From: Actinomycetota bacterium
GTDB taxonomy: Bacteria > Actinomycetota > Actinomycetes > S36-B12 > CAIYMF01
Assembly (NCBI GenBank): GCA_020161245.1
Contig: JAIUOK010000005.1
Location: 60,255 to 124,254, forward strand
Direction: 5' to 3'
Length of the DNA stretch: 64,000 bases
The position numbers were made by a program, and so were the translations under genes. Of the stretch, positions 16,081 to 23,331 are shown one piece after another (position 1 is the first letter of the stretch; each line of letters starts with the position of its first letter). The notes below the pieces were generated by a model, which was not told where the DNA came from, ran no database searches, and was given only the letters and a program-made list of their open reading frames with translations.

Positions 16081-16823
16081 GCAGCAACCTCGGCGAGGGC
16101 TCCCTCGTCGTCGTGACCGGCGCCGGCGGTCCCGCCGGTTCGGCCACCGTGCAGGCGCTCGTCGCCACCGGCGCCACGGTCGTCGGCGCCGACCGCAGCG
16201 CCGACTCCCTCGAGGCCGTGCGCAACCGCCTCGGCGACGCCGCCGACCGGTTCCGCGGCGACGTCGTCGACCTGCTCGACGTCGACCGGGTGCGCGCGTG
16301 GGCCGATGCTGTCGCGATGTCGCACCCGTCGGGCTCGCGCCGCGTCGACGGCGTCGTCCACCTCGTGGGCGGCTGGCGGGGCGGCTCGCGCTTCCTCGAC
16401 AACACGGTCGAGGACGCCGCGTTCCTGCACGACCTGCTCGTGCGCACGCTGCAGCACGTCACCCTCGCCTTCCACGACGACCTGCTCGCGTCGCCGCGCA
16501 GCGAGTTCGTCATCGTCTCCGCGCTCGGGGCGTCCAAGCCCACCGCGGGCAACGCCGCCTACGCGGCGTCGAAGGCAGCCGCCGAGGCCTGGACCGCGGC
16601 GCTCGCCGACTCGTTCACCAAGCTGCAGAAGGACTCCGGGCCCACGGCCGCGGCGTCCACCCTCGTCGTCAAGGCGCTCGTGCACGACGCGATGCGCGAG
16701 GCGTCGCCGGAGAAGTCGTTCGACGGCTTCACCGACGTCGCCGACCTCGCCGCCGAGATCGTGTCCCTCTGGGACCTCGACGCCGCCACCGCCAACGGAC
16801 TCACCAAGGTGCTCGCCCCATGA
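16077..16823 (+). CDS. Short-chain dehydrogenase/reductase (SDR)
   Basis: This 248-residue Rossmann-fold oxidoreductase has the nucleotide-binding turn VVVTGAGGPAGSATV at the N-terminus, an acidic residue after the second strand (VVGADRS) suggesting NAD preference, and the catalytic YxxxK as YAASK at about residues 162-166 with an upstream serine (VSALGAS). The active-site asparagine region cannot be assigned with certainty. Its start and stop both overlap the neighbouring genes by ATGA, so DUF6421, SDR and the aldolase are translationally coupled. The substrate is unknown; the aldolase next door hints at a beta-hydroxy amino acid or its product. Confidence 0.9.
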   Translation: MSSNLGEGSLVVVTGAGGPAGSATVQALVATGATVVGADRSADSLEAVRNRLGDAADRFRGDVVDLLDVDRVRAWADAVAMSHPSGSRRVDGVVHLVGGWRGGSRFLDNTVEDAAFLHDLLVRTLQHVTLAFHDDLLASPRSEFVIVSALGASKPTAGNAAYAASKAAAEAWTAALADSFTKLQKDSGPTAAASTLVVKALVHDAMREASPEKSFDGFTDVADLAAEIVSLWDLDAATANGLTKVLAP

Positions 16824-17857
16824 CCAGCTTCGCCAGCGACAACTACTCCGGCGTCCACCCCGCGGTCCTCGAGGCGGTGGCCCTCGCCAACGAGGGCCGC
16901 GCGCCGGCGTACGGCCGCGACCCCTGGACCGCCCGCCTGCAGGACGTCGTCCGCCGCCAGTTCGGCGAGCAGGCCGAGGCGTTCCCGGTCTTCAACGGCA
17001 CCGGCGCCAACGTCGTGGCCCTGCAGGCCATGACGACGCGCTGGGCGTCGGTCGTGTGCACGTCCACCGCGCACATCCACGTCGACGAGTGCGGCGCGCC
17101 GGAGAAGGTGGCCGGCGTCAAGCTGCTCACCATCCCGACCTTCGACGGCAAGCTCACGCCCGAGCTGATCGACCTCGAGGCCCGCGGCATGGACGACGTC
17201 CACCGCGCGCAGCCGCAGGTCGTGTCGATCACGCAGACCACCGAGCTCGGCACGGCGTACACGGTCGAGGAGATCCGGGCGATCTGCGACCACGCGCACT
17301 CGCTCGGGCTGCGCGTGCACCTCGACGGCGCCCGTCTCTCCAACGCGGCCGCGACCCTCGGGGCGAGCCTGCGCGAGATGACGACCGACGCCGGCGTCGA
17401 CGTCGTGTCGCTCGGCGGCACCAAGAACGGCCTCATGCTGGGCGAGGCCGTCGTCGTGCTGAACCCCGAGGCGGCGCCGCACGTCGACTACGTGCGCAAG
17501 TCGTCCACGCAGCTGGCGTCGAAGATGCGGTTCGTGTCCGCGCAGCTCGAGGTGCTCTTCGGCACCGACCTGTGGCTGCTCAACGCCACCCATGCCAACG
17601 CCATGGCGCAGCGCCTGGCCGCCGGGCTCGAGGGCATCCTCGACGTCGTCCGTCCCGTGCAGGCCAACGCCGTCTTCGTGCGGCTGCCGGCCGACGTGGC
17701 CGAGCGCCTGCGCCGCAGCTACGAGTTCTACGACTGGGACGAGTCGGTCGGCGAGGTGCGCTGGATGACGGCGTGGGACACCACGCCCGAGCAGGTCGAC
17801 GCCTTCGTCGCCGACGTCCGCACCGCCCTCCTCGACCCCGACCGCGTCACCGCCTGA
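16820..17857 (+). CDS. Low-specificity threonine aldolase-type PLP enzyme
   Basis: This 345-residue fold-type I PLP enzyme matches L-threonine aldolases, which split threonine or allo-threonine into glycine and acetaldehyde. It begins with SFASDNYSGVHPAVLEA (ASDN is typical). GTGANVVALQ is the phosphate-binding turn, VHLDGARLSNAA holds the cofactor-contacting Asp and Arg, and SLGGTKNG supplies the PLP lysine at about residue 202. Length and motif order are normal. It is the last gene of the coupled DUF6421-SDR-aldolase operon. A 52-bp palindrome (17867-17918) begins 10 bases after its stop and may end the transcript. Confidence 0.92.
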   Translation: MTSFASDNYSGVHPAVLEAVALANEGRAPAYGRDPWTARLQDVVRRQFGEQAEAFPVFNGTGANVVALQAMTTRWASVVCTSTAHIHVDECGAPEKVAGVKLLTIPTFDGKLTPELIDLEARGMDDVHRAQPQVVSITQTTELGTAYTVEEIRAICDHAHSLGLRVHLDGARLSNAAATLGASLREMTTDAGVDVVSLGGTKNGLMLGEAVVVLNPEAAPHVDYVRKSSTQLASKMRFVSAQLEVLFGTDLWLLNATHANAMAQRLAAGLEGILDVVRPVQANAVFVRLPADVAERLRRSYEFYDWDESVGEVRWMTAWDTTPEQVDAFVADVRTALLDPDRVTA

Positions 17858-17866
17858 GCACGTACG

Positions 17867-17918
17867 CGCTTTGGATGGGTGAGCGACACCGATAGACGTC
17901 GCTCACCCATCCACAGCG
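17867..17918. repeat. 52-bp palindromic repeat, family A copy 1
   Basis: Arms of 21 bp (17867-17887 and 17898-17918) with one mismatch enclose a 10-base loop. The left arm begins CGCTTTGGATGGGTGAGCGA. Near-identical copies lie at 29392-29443 and 37263-37314. This copy lies between the convergent ends of the threonine aldolase and the STAS gene, where it could act as a terminator for both. Confidence 0.9.
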
Positions 17919-17921
17919 AGC

Positions 17922-18368
17922 TCAGTCGGCGTCGGCGTCGAAGAGGGGGCCGACGCCGGAGAGCTTGAGGACGCGCTCGACCGGGCCGTGGGCGCCGACG
18001 ACGCGCACGCGCCGGCCCCGGGCGACCGCGGCCGCCCGCAGCCGCAGCAGCCAGCCCAGGCCGCCGGAGTCGATGAACGACAGCTGGCTGAGGTCGAGCA
18101 GCACGTCCTTGCCCTCGAGCGCCCGGTAGAGGTCGTCGATCGGCTGGGTGCGGCTGGCGCGGGTGCTGGAGAAGTCGGCCTCGCCCTCGAGCCGCAGCGA
18201 CAGTGCGTCGTCGAGGATGCTCGCGACGACGACCAGCGACGGCTCGGCCAGGACGACGGAGAGCTCGTCGCGGCCGGCGGACGCGGTCCGGGGCGAGGGG
18301 ATGGCGTCCCGGGAGGCCGCGGTCGCCCGGGCGGCACTGGTGCCGGGGCTGCCGATGCTGGTGCTCAC
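17922..18368 (-). CDS. STAS-domain protein (anti-sigma factor antagonist-like)
   Basis: This 148-residue protein has an Ala/Ser-rich N-terminal ~40 residues and a C-terminal STAS domain (DVLLDLSQLSFIDSGGLGWLLRLRAAAVARGRRVRVV). STAS proteins of this kind bind anti-sigma kinases and are controlled by phosphorylation of the second serine in the FxDSSGL motif. Here the motif reads FIDSGGLGWL, so the usual phosphorylated serine is glycine, which suggests another mode of control or a purely structural role. GTG 18368 was chosen because a GGAGGGGGG stretch lies upstream; an ATG at 18410 is possible. No kinase or sigma gene is adjacent. Confidence 0.8.
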   Translation of the reverse strand: MSTSIGSPGTSAARATAASRDAIPSPRTASAGRDELSVVLAEPSLVVVASILDDALSLRLEGEADFSSTRASRTQPIDDLYRALEGKDVLLDLSQLSFIDSGGLGWLLRLRAAAVARGRRVRVVGAHGPVERVLKLSGVGPLFDADAD

Positions 18369-18488
18369 GAAGGTCCCCCCTCCGTCGCCGCGGGCCGTCC
18401 GCGGGCTCATGTCTGCTGGCCCACCGTTACCCGCCGTCGGCACTGGGCAAACACGGCGTGACGTCCCTGCTTCGACGCGGCCGCCGCG

Positions 18489-19244
18489 CTACCCGTGCAG
18501 GAGCAGCCACAGGCCGGCGACGCCGGAGAGCAGCACCGCGGCGTTGTCGAACACCTTCTGGCTCAGGTGCTTGAAGATCCGCAGGCCGATGAGCGCGCCG
18601 ATCACGATGACCGGCACGAACCACAGGCTCGCCCGCAGCGTCTCCCAGCTCATCAGCCCGAGCCCGACGACTACCGGGATCTTGGCGACGTTGACGACGA
18701 AGAAGAACCACGCCGACGTGCCCATGAACACCAGCATCGGCGTGCGCATCGCGACGAGGTACATCGACATCGCGGCTCCGCCCGCGTTGGCGGCCATCGT
18801 CGTCGCGCCGGCGAGCGGGCCGAAGAACGCGGCGCCGACGGCGGGGTGGCCGAGGTCGATCGCGTCGCCCGATGCCGCCCGCCGGCGGCGGTAGAGCTCG
18901 AGCACCACCGAGGTCAGGATCAGCGCGCCGAGGATGCGGGCGAGCACGGCGTTGCTCAGGTAGTGGAAGGCCACGGCCATCACGACGAAGCCCACGAGGA
19001 TCCCCGGGATGAGCCGCAGGATCAGCCGCCACTGCACGTGCTGGCGGTAGCGGGCCAGCGCGAAGAGGTCGCCGACGAGCAGCAGCGGGATGACGAACGC
19101 CGACGCCACGGTGGTGCCCAGGGCAGCCGCGAGCAGCGGGCCGGCGAGCATGCCCAGGGTAGGCAGCGACGTCTTGGAGATCCCGTAGAGCAGCACGCAG
19201 AAGACGACGACGCCGAGCACGAGCGGCGACCAGGATGCGACCAC
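18489..19244 (-). CDS. TauE/SafE family membrane transporter
   Basis: This 251-residue integral membrane protein has about eight helices and the TauE/SafE pattern: a short N-terminal half (GISKTSLPTLGMLAGPLLA) repeated in the second half (FFGPLAGATTMAANAGGAAMSMYLVAMRTP). Family members export sulfite, sulfoacetate or other small anions. The N-G-G region in the second repeat is typical. GTG 19244 lies four bases after the stop of the MarR gene, so the two are probably co-transcribed and the regulator may control the transporter. The substrate is not predictable. Confidence 0.88.
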   Translation of the reverse strand: MVASWSPLVLGVVVFCVLLYGISKTSLPTLGMLAGPLLAAALGTTVASAFVIPLLLVGDLFALARYRQHVQWRLILRLIPGILVGFVVMAVAFHYLSNAVLARILGALILTSVVLELYRRRRAASGDAIDLGHPAVGAAFFGPLAGATTMAANAGGAAMSMYLVAMRTPMLVFMGTSAWFFFVVNVAKIPVVVGLGLMSWETLRASLWFVPVIVIGALIGLRIFKHLSQKVFDNAAVLLSGVAGLWLLLHG

Positions 19245-19248
19245 GCGC

Positions 19249-19734
19249 TCAGCTCTCGCGGGCGTAGTTGGCCGACATGTGGCCGTCGGGGTCGACGCGC
19301 TCGAGGATCGCGTCGGCGATGCCCCGCAGCTGCTCCTGCTGCTCGGGGGTCAGCGCGTCGATGACGCTGCCGCGCACGGCCTCGAGGTGGCCCGGGGCAG
19401 CCTGCTGCACGAGAGCCCAGCCGGCGTCGGTCAGGCGGGCGTTGGTGGCGCGGCGGTCCTGCGGGCACGGGAACCGCTCGACGAGGCCGCGGTCCTCGAG
19501 CCGCTTCACCACGTGGCTCAGGCGCGGCAGTGTGCCGCTCGTGCGGGCGGCCAGCGCCGTCATCCGCAGCGTGCGGTCGGGCGCCTCCGAGAGCATCGCG
19601 AGCACCCAGTACTCGAAGTGCGTGACGTCGGAGTCGCGCCGCAGCTGCTGGTCGAGCACGCCGGGCAGCAGCTCCATGACCGCGGCCAGGCGCACCCAGG
19701 CCGCCATCTCGCGGTCGTCCAGCCAGCGCGTCAT
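19249..19734 (-). CDS. MarR family transcriptional regulator
   Basis: A 161-residue winged-helix regulator: an N-terminal dimerisation helix (AAWVRLAAVMELLPGVLDQQLRRD), a helix-turn-helix (LRMTALAARTSGTLPRLSHVVKRLEDRGLVER), a wing with the typical DRRATNARLTDAG, and a C-terminal dimer helix (LTPEQQEQLRGIADAIL). MarR proteins usually repress adjacent genes until a small ligand binds. It is divergent from an F420-reductase-like gene, and the intergenic region carries two copies of a TTACTTG-N7-ACAACC-type repeat that are good candidates for its binding sites. The TauE/SafE gene follows after four bases. Confidence 0.92.
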   Translation of the reverse strand: MTRWLDDREMAAWVRLAAVMELLPGVLDQQLRRDSDVTHFEYWVLAMLSEAPDRTLRMTALAARTSGTLPRLSHVVKRLEDRGLVERFPCPQDRRATNARLTDAGWALVQQAAPGHLEAVRGSVIDALTPEQQEQLRGIADAILERVDPDGHMSANYARES

Positions 19735-19750
19735 GGCCCCATCCTACGCA

Positions 19751-19769
19751 TTACTTGACACGACAACCA
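19751..19769. promoter_or_regulatory. Putative operator, copy 1
   Basis: TTACTTGACACGACAACCA. The same half-sites recur 41 bases further on (19792-19810). It contains a TTGA/ACAA quasi-palindrome and overlaps the -35 element of the rightward promoter, as a repressor site would. The MarR-family gene starts 17 bases to the left. Assignment to that regulator is inferred. Confidence 0.65.
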
Positions 19770-19783
19770 ATGCCTCGTACGGT
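19755..19783 (+). promoter_or_regulatory. Sigma-70-type promoter of the F420-reductase-like gene
   Basis: A consensus -35 TTGACA (19755-19760) is followed after 17 bases by TACGGT (19778-19783), 44 bases before the ATG at 19827. The -10 is weak. The -35 lies inside the first operator-like repeat. Confidence 0.6.
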
Positions 19784-19791
19784 GCTCGCGG

Positions 19792-19810
19792 TTACTTGTA
19801 GAGACAACCA
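19792..19810. promoter_or_regulatory. Putative operator, copy 2
   Basis: TTACTTGTAGAGACAACCA, with TTGT-AGAG-ACAA as a perfect short palindrome. It is 41 bases (about four helical turns) from copy 1 and lies just downstream of the expected transcription start, so a regulator bound here could block elongation. Confidence 0.65.
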
Positions 19811-19826
19811 AAGCCTGGAGGCACCC

Positions 19827-20402
19827 ATGAGCACCGTCACCATCCTCGGCAAGGGCAACGTCGGCTCCGCGGTCGCGGGCCTCGCGGGCAAGGCCGGCCG
19901 CGACGTCCAGATCCTCGACACCGCCAGCGCCGGCACCCCGGTCGCGGGCGACATCGTCGTCCTCGCCGTCCCCTTCGGCGCGGTCGACGCGATCATCGCC
20001 GAGCGCGGCGCCGAGCTCGCCGGCAAGGTCGTCGTCGACGTCACCAACCCGGTCGACTTCGCCACCTTCGACGGCCTCGTCGTCCCCGCCGACTCCTCGG
20101 CCGCCGCGGTCATCCAGGCGAAGCTGCCGGAGGCCAAGGTCGTCAAGGCGTTCAACACCAACTTCGCCGGCACCGTCGCCTCGGGCTCGGTCGGCGAGAC
20201 CACCACCACCGTCCTCGTCGCCGGCGACGACGCCGACGCCAAGGCCGCCGTCCGCTCGCTCGTGACCGACGCCGGCCTCAAGGCCCTCGACGCCGGCTCG
20301 CTCAAGCGCGCCCGCGAGCTCGAGGCCGTGGCCTTCCTCCAGATCACCCTCGCCGCCAGCGAGCAGGTCTCCTGGGTCGGCGGCTTCGCCGTCGTCGCCT
20401 GA
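19827..20402 (+). CDS. NADPH-dependent F420 reductase-like oxidoreductase
   Basis: This 191-residue protein begins with a Rossmann dinucleotide-binding motif (VTILGKGNVGSAVAGLAGKAG) and has the overall pattern of the F420_oxidored/NADP-binding family: VVLAVPFGAVDAII, VVDVTNPVDF, VVKAFNTNFAGTVASG, and LDAGSLKRARELEAVAFLQITLA. Related proteins reduce F420 with NADPH or act as NADPH-dependent reductases of unknown substrate. Start ATG 19827 is preceded by TGGAGG. It is divergent from the MarR regulator, and the promoter is flanked by two repeat sites, so induction through that regulator is likely. Confidence 0.87.
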   Translation: MSTVTILGKGNVGSAVAGLAGKAGRDVQILDTASAGTPVAGDIVVLAVPFGAVDAIIAERGAELAGKVVVDVTNPVDFATFDGLVVPADSSAAAVIQAKLPEAKVVKAFNTNFAGTVASGSVGETTTTVLVAGDDADAKAAVRSLVTDAGLKALDAGSLKRARELEAVAFLQITLAASEQVSWVGGFAVVA

Positions 20403-20548
20403 CACACGCCGCCAGCCCGACGGGCCCGGATCCCAGCGGATCCGGGCCCGTCGCCATGCCAGCGGTCACGCGGTATCGGACCGACCAGCAAGTCGGCCCC
20501 GAACCCGACGCGCCACCCACCAGCGGCATGGCCGGGACCCGGCGCCAC

Positions 20549-20768
20549 GTCAGTGGCATCCCTGTCCGGCTCTCCTGGTCATGGGGACCCCTCACCCGAA
20601 CCGCCCCACAACGCGAAGCGACGCCCAAGAGCGACAGCGCGGGGACCGGGCGCCGGGCGTGAGTGTCACTTCTGTACCGGTCTATCGGTCATGGGGACCC
20701 CTCATCAGAACCAGCGCGCGACGCATGGCGACGGCCGAGAGCGACAGCGCGGGGACCGGGCGCCGGGC
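20549..20768. repeat. Two tandem 110-bp repeat units, family B
   Basis: ATGGGGACCC occurs at 20581 and 20691, and GCGACAGCGCGGGGACCGGG at 20631 and 20741, both exactly 110 bases apart. Between them the units diverge. A partial third unit is visible just upstream (GGGACCCGGCGCC near 20534). The first ~50 bp of the unit recurs inverted at 43092-43142. Confidence 0.88.
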
Positions 20769-20882
20769 GCAGCCCGTCCGCCCGGGCCCCGCAGAGTCTG
20801 TCCCTCCCCCACAGCGAAACCCCACCGACGACCGACAGGCCGACCCGGCCCGCCTGCGACACAGGGCCGAAGGGTCTGGGGA

Positions 20883-20955
20883 GGAGGGGGCTGGGCAGTG
20901 CCGGGCTGAGATTTCAAGCCTGACGATCGAAGCACGGCACTGCGCAGCCCCCTCC
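20883..20955. repeat. Large imperfect hairpin in the gene-free region
   Basis: Arms 20883-20903 and 20935-20955 (GGAGGGGGCTGGGCAGTGCC... and its complement) match over 21 bp with one mismatch, around a 31-base loop. No gene ends immediately before it, so it is not an obvious terminator; a repeat element or structured RNA is possible. Confidence 0.75.
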
Positions 20956-21408
20956 GACCCCGCAGGGGTCGTCCGACCACGCCACGCATCACGAGACCGT
21001 CGGACATGGACCGCCAGGCAGACCCGGCCACGAACGATGAAGGTCAGGGAACGACGGGTCTAGTGCACGCCCTGGGCCCCCGCTGGTCAGGCGGGAGGAA
21101 CGACGGGCTGGCCAGTAGGGGACTTCATCGAACCCGGGTGGGGTGCAACGGGGGTGCGAAGGACGGCGTTTGTCAGATGTTCTCGATGTCGTCGCGCTGC
21201 GGCCGGCCGGCGGGATGTGGTCCGATCCGATGCTCGCGGAGATCGCTCGTCCGGCCACCGTGTGCACGCACCGTAGCCCGATCGGCGTAGCGCCGTGCTC
21301 GGAGATGGCCCGTACGGCGGATGCCGATGCACACAGCGTGACGGCAGCATGGGCGGGCACGCTTCCAGGGGGGCCTGGGATGGTGCAGAGGAGTAGGGGA
21401 TCCGCGAC

Positions 21409-21915
21409 ATGACGACGCCGACGCTGCAGCCGCAGCGCGCCGCCAGCACCTCGGTGCTGGTGGGCGTCGATCTCGTGCGGGTGCAGGACGTCGCCGACGC
21501 GGTCGCCGCGTTCGGCAGCCGCTACCTCGACCGGGTGTACACCCCGGCCGAGCAGGCCTACGCCGAGGCCGAGCCGAGGGTGCGCGCCGAGCGCCTCGCG
21601 GCACGTTTCGCGGCGAAGGAGGCGGTCGTCAAGGTGCTCCGTCCGGCCGGTGCCAGGCCGGAGTGGACCTCGATCGAGGTCGTACGCGACCTGGCCGGCG
21701 GGTGCGACGTGCATCTGTCAGGCCTGGCCGCCGAGCTCGCCCGCGACGCCGGCATCACCGGCCTCGCGGTCTCCCTCACCCACGACGGCGACAACGCCGC
21801 CGCCACCGTCGTCGCCCTGCGCGGCGGCGCACCCGGGCTCAGCCAGCTGCGCGAGGCCGCGCAGCGCGCCACCGACGACGCCCTCCCGGCGTCAGAACCG
21901 AAGGGAACGTCGTGA
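21409..21915 (+). CDS. acpS: Holo-[acyl-carrier-protein] synthase (4'-phosphopantetheinyl transferase)
   Basis: This 168-residue AcpS-type enzyme moves phosphopantetheine from CoA to a carrier-protein serine. It shows the two family motifs: GVDLVRVQDV with the Mg-binding Asp at about residue 21, and ARFAAKEAVVKVL with the catalytic Glu at about 71. A C-terminal extension of ~35 residues is extra compared with primary-metabolism AcpS. The gene is the first of a seven-gene coupled operon, and its stop overlaps the carrier-protein start as GTGA, so its partner is almost surely that carrier protein. It may be a dedicated second enzyme rather than the cell's main AcpS; the window alone cannot tell. 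Confidence 0.9.
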   Translation: MTTPTLQPQRAASTSVLVGVDLVRVQDVADAVAAFGSRYLDRVYTPAEQAYAEAEPRVRAERLAARFAAKEAVVKVLRPAGARPEWTSIEVVRDLAGGCDVHLSGLAAELARDAGITGLAVSLTHDGDNAAATVVALRGGAPGLSQLREAAQRATDDALPASEPKGTS

Positions 21916-22175
21916 GCGACCTCGCCACCGACATCGACTCGGCCGTCCGGACGGTCCTCGAGGAGCACGGCCGCCTCGCGGTCGACGTCGCCTCGCTGGA
22001 CGCGGAGGCCGACCTCTACGCGGCCGGCCTCACCTCGCACGCGAGCGTGAACGTCATGCTCGCGCTCGAGGACGCCTTCGACGTCGAGTTCCCCGAGCGG
22101 ATGCTGAAGAAGGCGACGTTCGGCAGCATCGGCTCGATCGCCGCCGCGATCGCCGAGATCCAGGACGAGTCGTGA
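21912..22175 (+). CDS. Acyl carrier protein-like aminoacyl carrier protein
   Basis: An 87-residue four-helix carrier. The phosphopantetheine serine is at about residue 42 in YAAGLTSHASVNVML, where the usual DSL is TSH. This variant, followed by LEDAFDVEFPERMLKKATFGSIGSI, is what I recall from carriers that partner amino acid:[carrier protein] ligases. The ligase is encoded two genes downstream. The carrier should be primed by the AcpS-type enzyme upstream and loaded with a small amino acid. GTG 21912 lies inside the previous stop (GTGA), and the dehydrogenase gene starts inside its own stop in the same way. Confidence 0.9.
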   Translation: MSDLATDIDSAVRTVLEEHGRLAVDVASLDAEADLYAAGLTSHASVNVMLALEDAFDVEFPERMLKKATFGSIGSIAAAIAEIQDES

Positions 22176-23329
22176 CCGCCGTGGCGACCGACAGGTCGCT
22201 GGTCGAGCTGGTCGCGCAGGTCGCCAAGGACGTCGCCGGCCCGAACGCCGCGTCGGTCGACGCCGAGGCCCGCTTCCCGCACGAGGCGTTCGCGGCGCTG
22301 CGCGAGATCGGCGCGATGTCGGCGCTCGTCAGCGTCGAGGAGGGCGGCTGGGGCGCGTCGCTGGCCGAGGTCGGCCTCGCCACGCAGGAGCTCGGCAAGT
22401 ACTGCGCGTCGACGTCGATGATCTTCGCGATGCACCAGATCCAGGCCGCCTGCCTGGTGCGCCACGGGCGCTCGCCGGTCTTCGCCGAGCTGCGCCGCCG
22501 CCTGGTCGAGGAGCAGATCCTGCTCGCGTCGGCCACCACCGAGCTCGGCATCGGCGGCGACGTGCGCACGAGCTCGTGCGCCGTCGAGCGCGTCGGCGAC
22601 CGCTACCGCCTCGAGAAGAACGCGCCCGTCATCTCCTACGCCGAGCACGCCGACGCGATCTTCGTGACCGCGCGCGCCACCCCGGACAGCCCGCCGAGCG
22701 ACCAGTCGCTCGTGGTGTGCCTCAAGGAGGACCTGCAGCTCGAGCCCACGAGCGTCTGGGACACCCTCGGCTTCCGCGGCACCTGCTCCCCCGGCTTCGT
22801 CCTGCGCAGCGAGGGCCCGATCTCGCACGTGCTCGACGACCCGTACGGCGACATGTCGGCGCGCACGATGCTGCCGGTGTCGCACTCGCTGTGGGGCCAC
22901 GTGTGGCTCGGCATCGCCGACGCCGCCGTCGACACCGCGCGCCGCTTCGTGCGCAAGGCCGCGCGCAGCAAGCCCGGCACCACCCCGCCCGGCGCGAGCC
23001 GGCTGGTCGAGGTCGTCGGCGTCCACCAGCAGCTCGCCGACGTCGTCCACACGGCGGCGGCGCGCTTCGACGCCGTGGCCCACGACGACGACGTCCTCAC
23101 CTCGGTCGGCTTCGCGATCGCGATGAACAACGTGAAGATCACGGCGTCCACACTCGTCATCGACATCGTGAGCCGCGCGCTTCTCGTCGTCGGCATCGCG
23201 GGCTACCGCGAGGACGGCGCGTTCGCCATGGGCCGCCTGCTGCGCGACGCGTACGGCGGCGCGCTCATGGTCAACAACGACCGCATCGCCGGCAACACCG
23301 CCCAGCTGCTCCTCGTGCACAAGGACTGA
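22172..23329 (+). CDS. Acyl-CoA dehydrogenase-like flavoprotein
   Basis: A 385-residue member of the acyl-CoA dehydrogenase superfamily: helical N-terminus (FPHEAFAALREIGAMSALVSVEEGGWGASLAE), middle beta domain (LASATTELGIGGDVRTSS), and C-terminal helical bundle ending RLLRDAYGGALMVNNDRIAGNTAQLL. It normally uses FAD to oxidise an acyl thioester at the alpha-beta bond. Next to an aminoacyl carrier, the likely substrate is an aminoacyl- or acyl-S-carrier protein, as in prolyl-carrier dehydrogenases of pyrrole pathways; this is an inference. I could not place the catalytic glutamate with confidence. GTG 22172 overlaps the carrier stop; the ligase gene follows after two bases. Confidence 0.88.
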   Translation: MTAVATDRSLVELVAQVAKDVAGPNAASVDAEARFPHEAFAALREIGAMSALVSVEEGGWGASLAEVGLATQELGKYCASTSMIFAMHQIQAACLVRHGRSPVFAELRRRLVEEQILLASATTELGIGGDVRTSSCAVERVGDRYRLEKNAPVISYAEHADAIFVTARATPDSPPSDQSLVVCLKEDLQLEPTSVWDTLGFRGTCSPGFVLRSEGPISHVLDDPYGDMSARTMLPVSHSLWGHVWLGIADAAVDTARRFVRKAARSKPGTTPPGASRLVEVVGVHQQLADVVHTAAARFDAVAHDDDVLTSVGFAIAMNNVKITASTLVIDIVSRALLVVGIAGYREDGAFAMGRLLRDAYGGALMVNNDRIAGNTAQLLLVHKD

Positions 23330-23331
23330 CC

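Larger units (their letters stand above)
20403..21408. other. Gene-free kilobase with tandem repeats and a large hairpin
   Basis: About 1 kb without a recognisable gene, between the F420-reductase-like gene and the carrier-protein operon. It holds two tandem 110-bp units (20549-20768), an imperfect 21-bp-arm hairpin (20883-20955), a short palindrome of CGACCCC with its complement directly after it, and the leader of the acpS-like operon. Open frames here have no recognisable similarity and poor codon character. It may be a decayed mobile or repeat region, or may encode a structured RNA. Confidence 0.6.

Noticed and set aside
17867..17918. Attachment site or integron-like recombination site
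   Set aside because: Three copies are at unrelated gene ends with no integrase nearby; a REP-like repeat or terminator explains them better.
20549..20768. CRISPR array
   Set aside because: Only two units of 110 bp with diverged middles; no short regular repeats and no cas genes in the window.
21143..21412. 89-codon frame in the gene-free kilobase before acpS
   Set aside because: No ribosome binding site, no similarity recognised and uneven codon use; left as non-coding.
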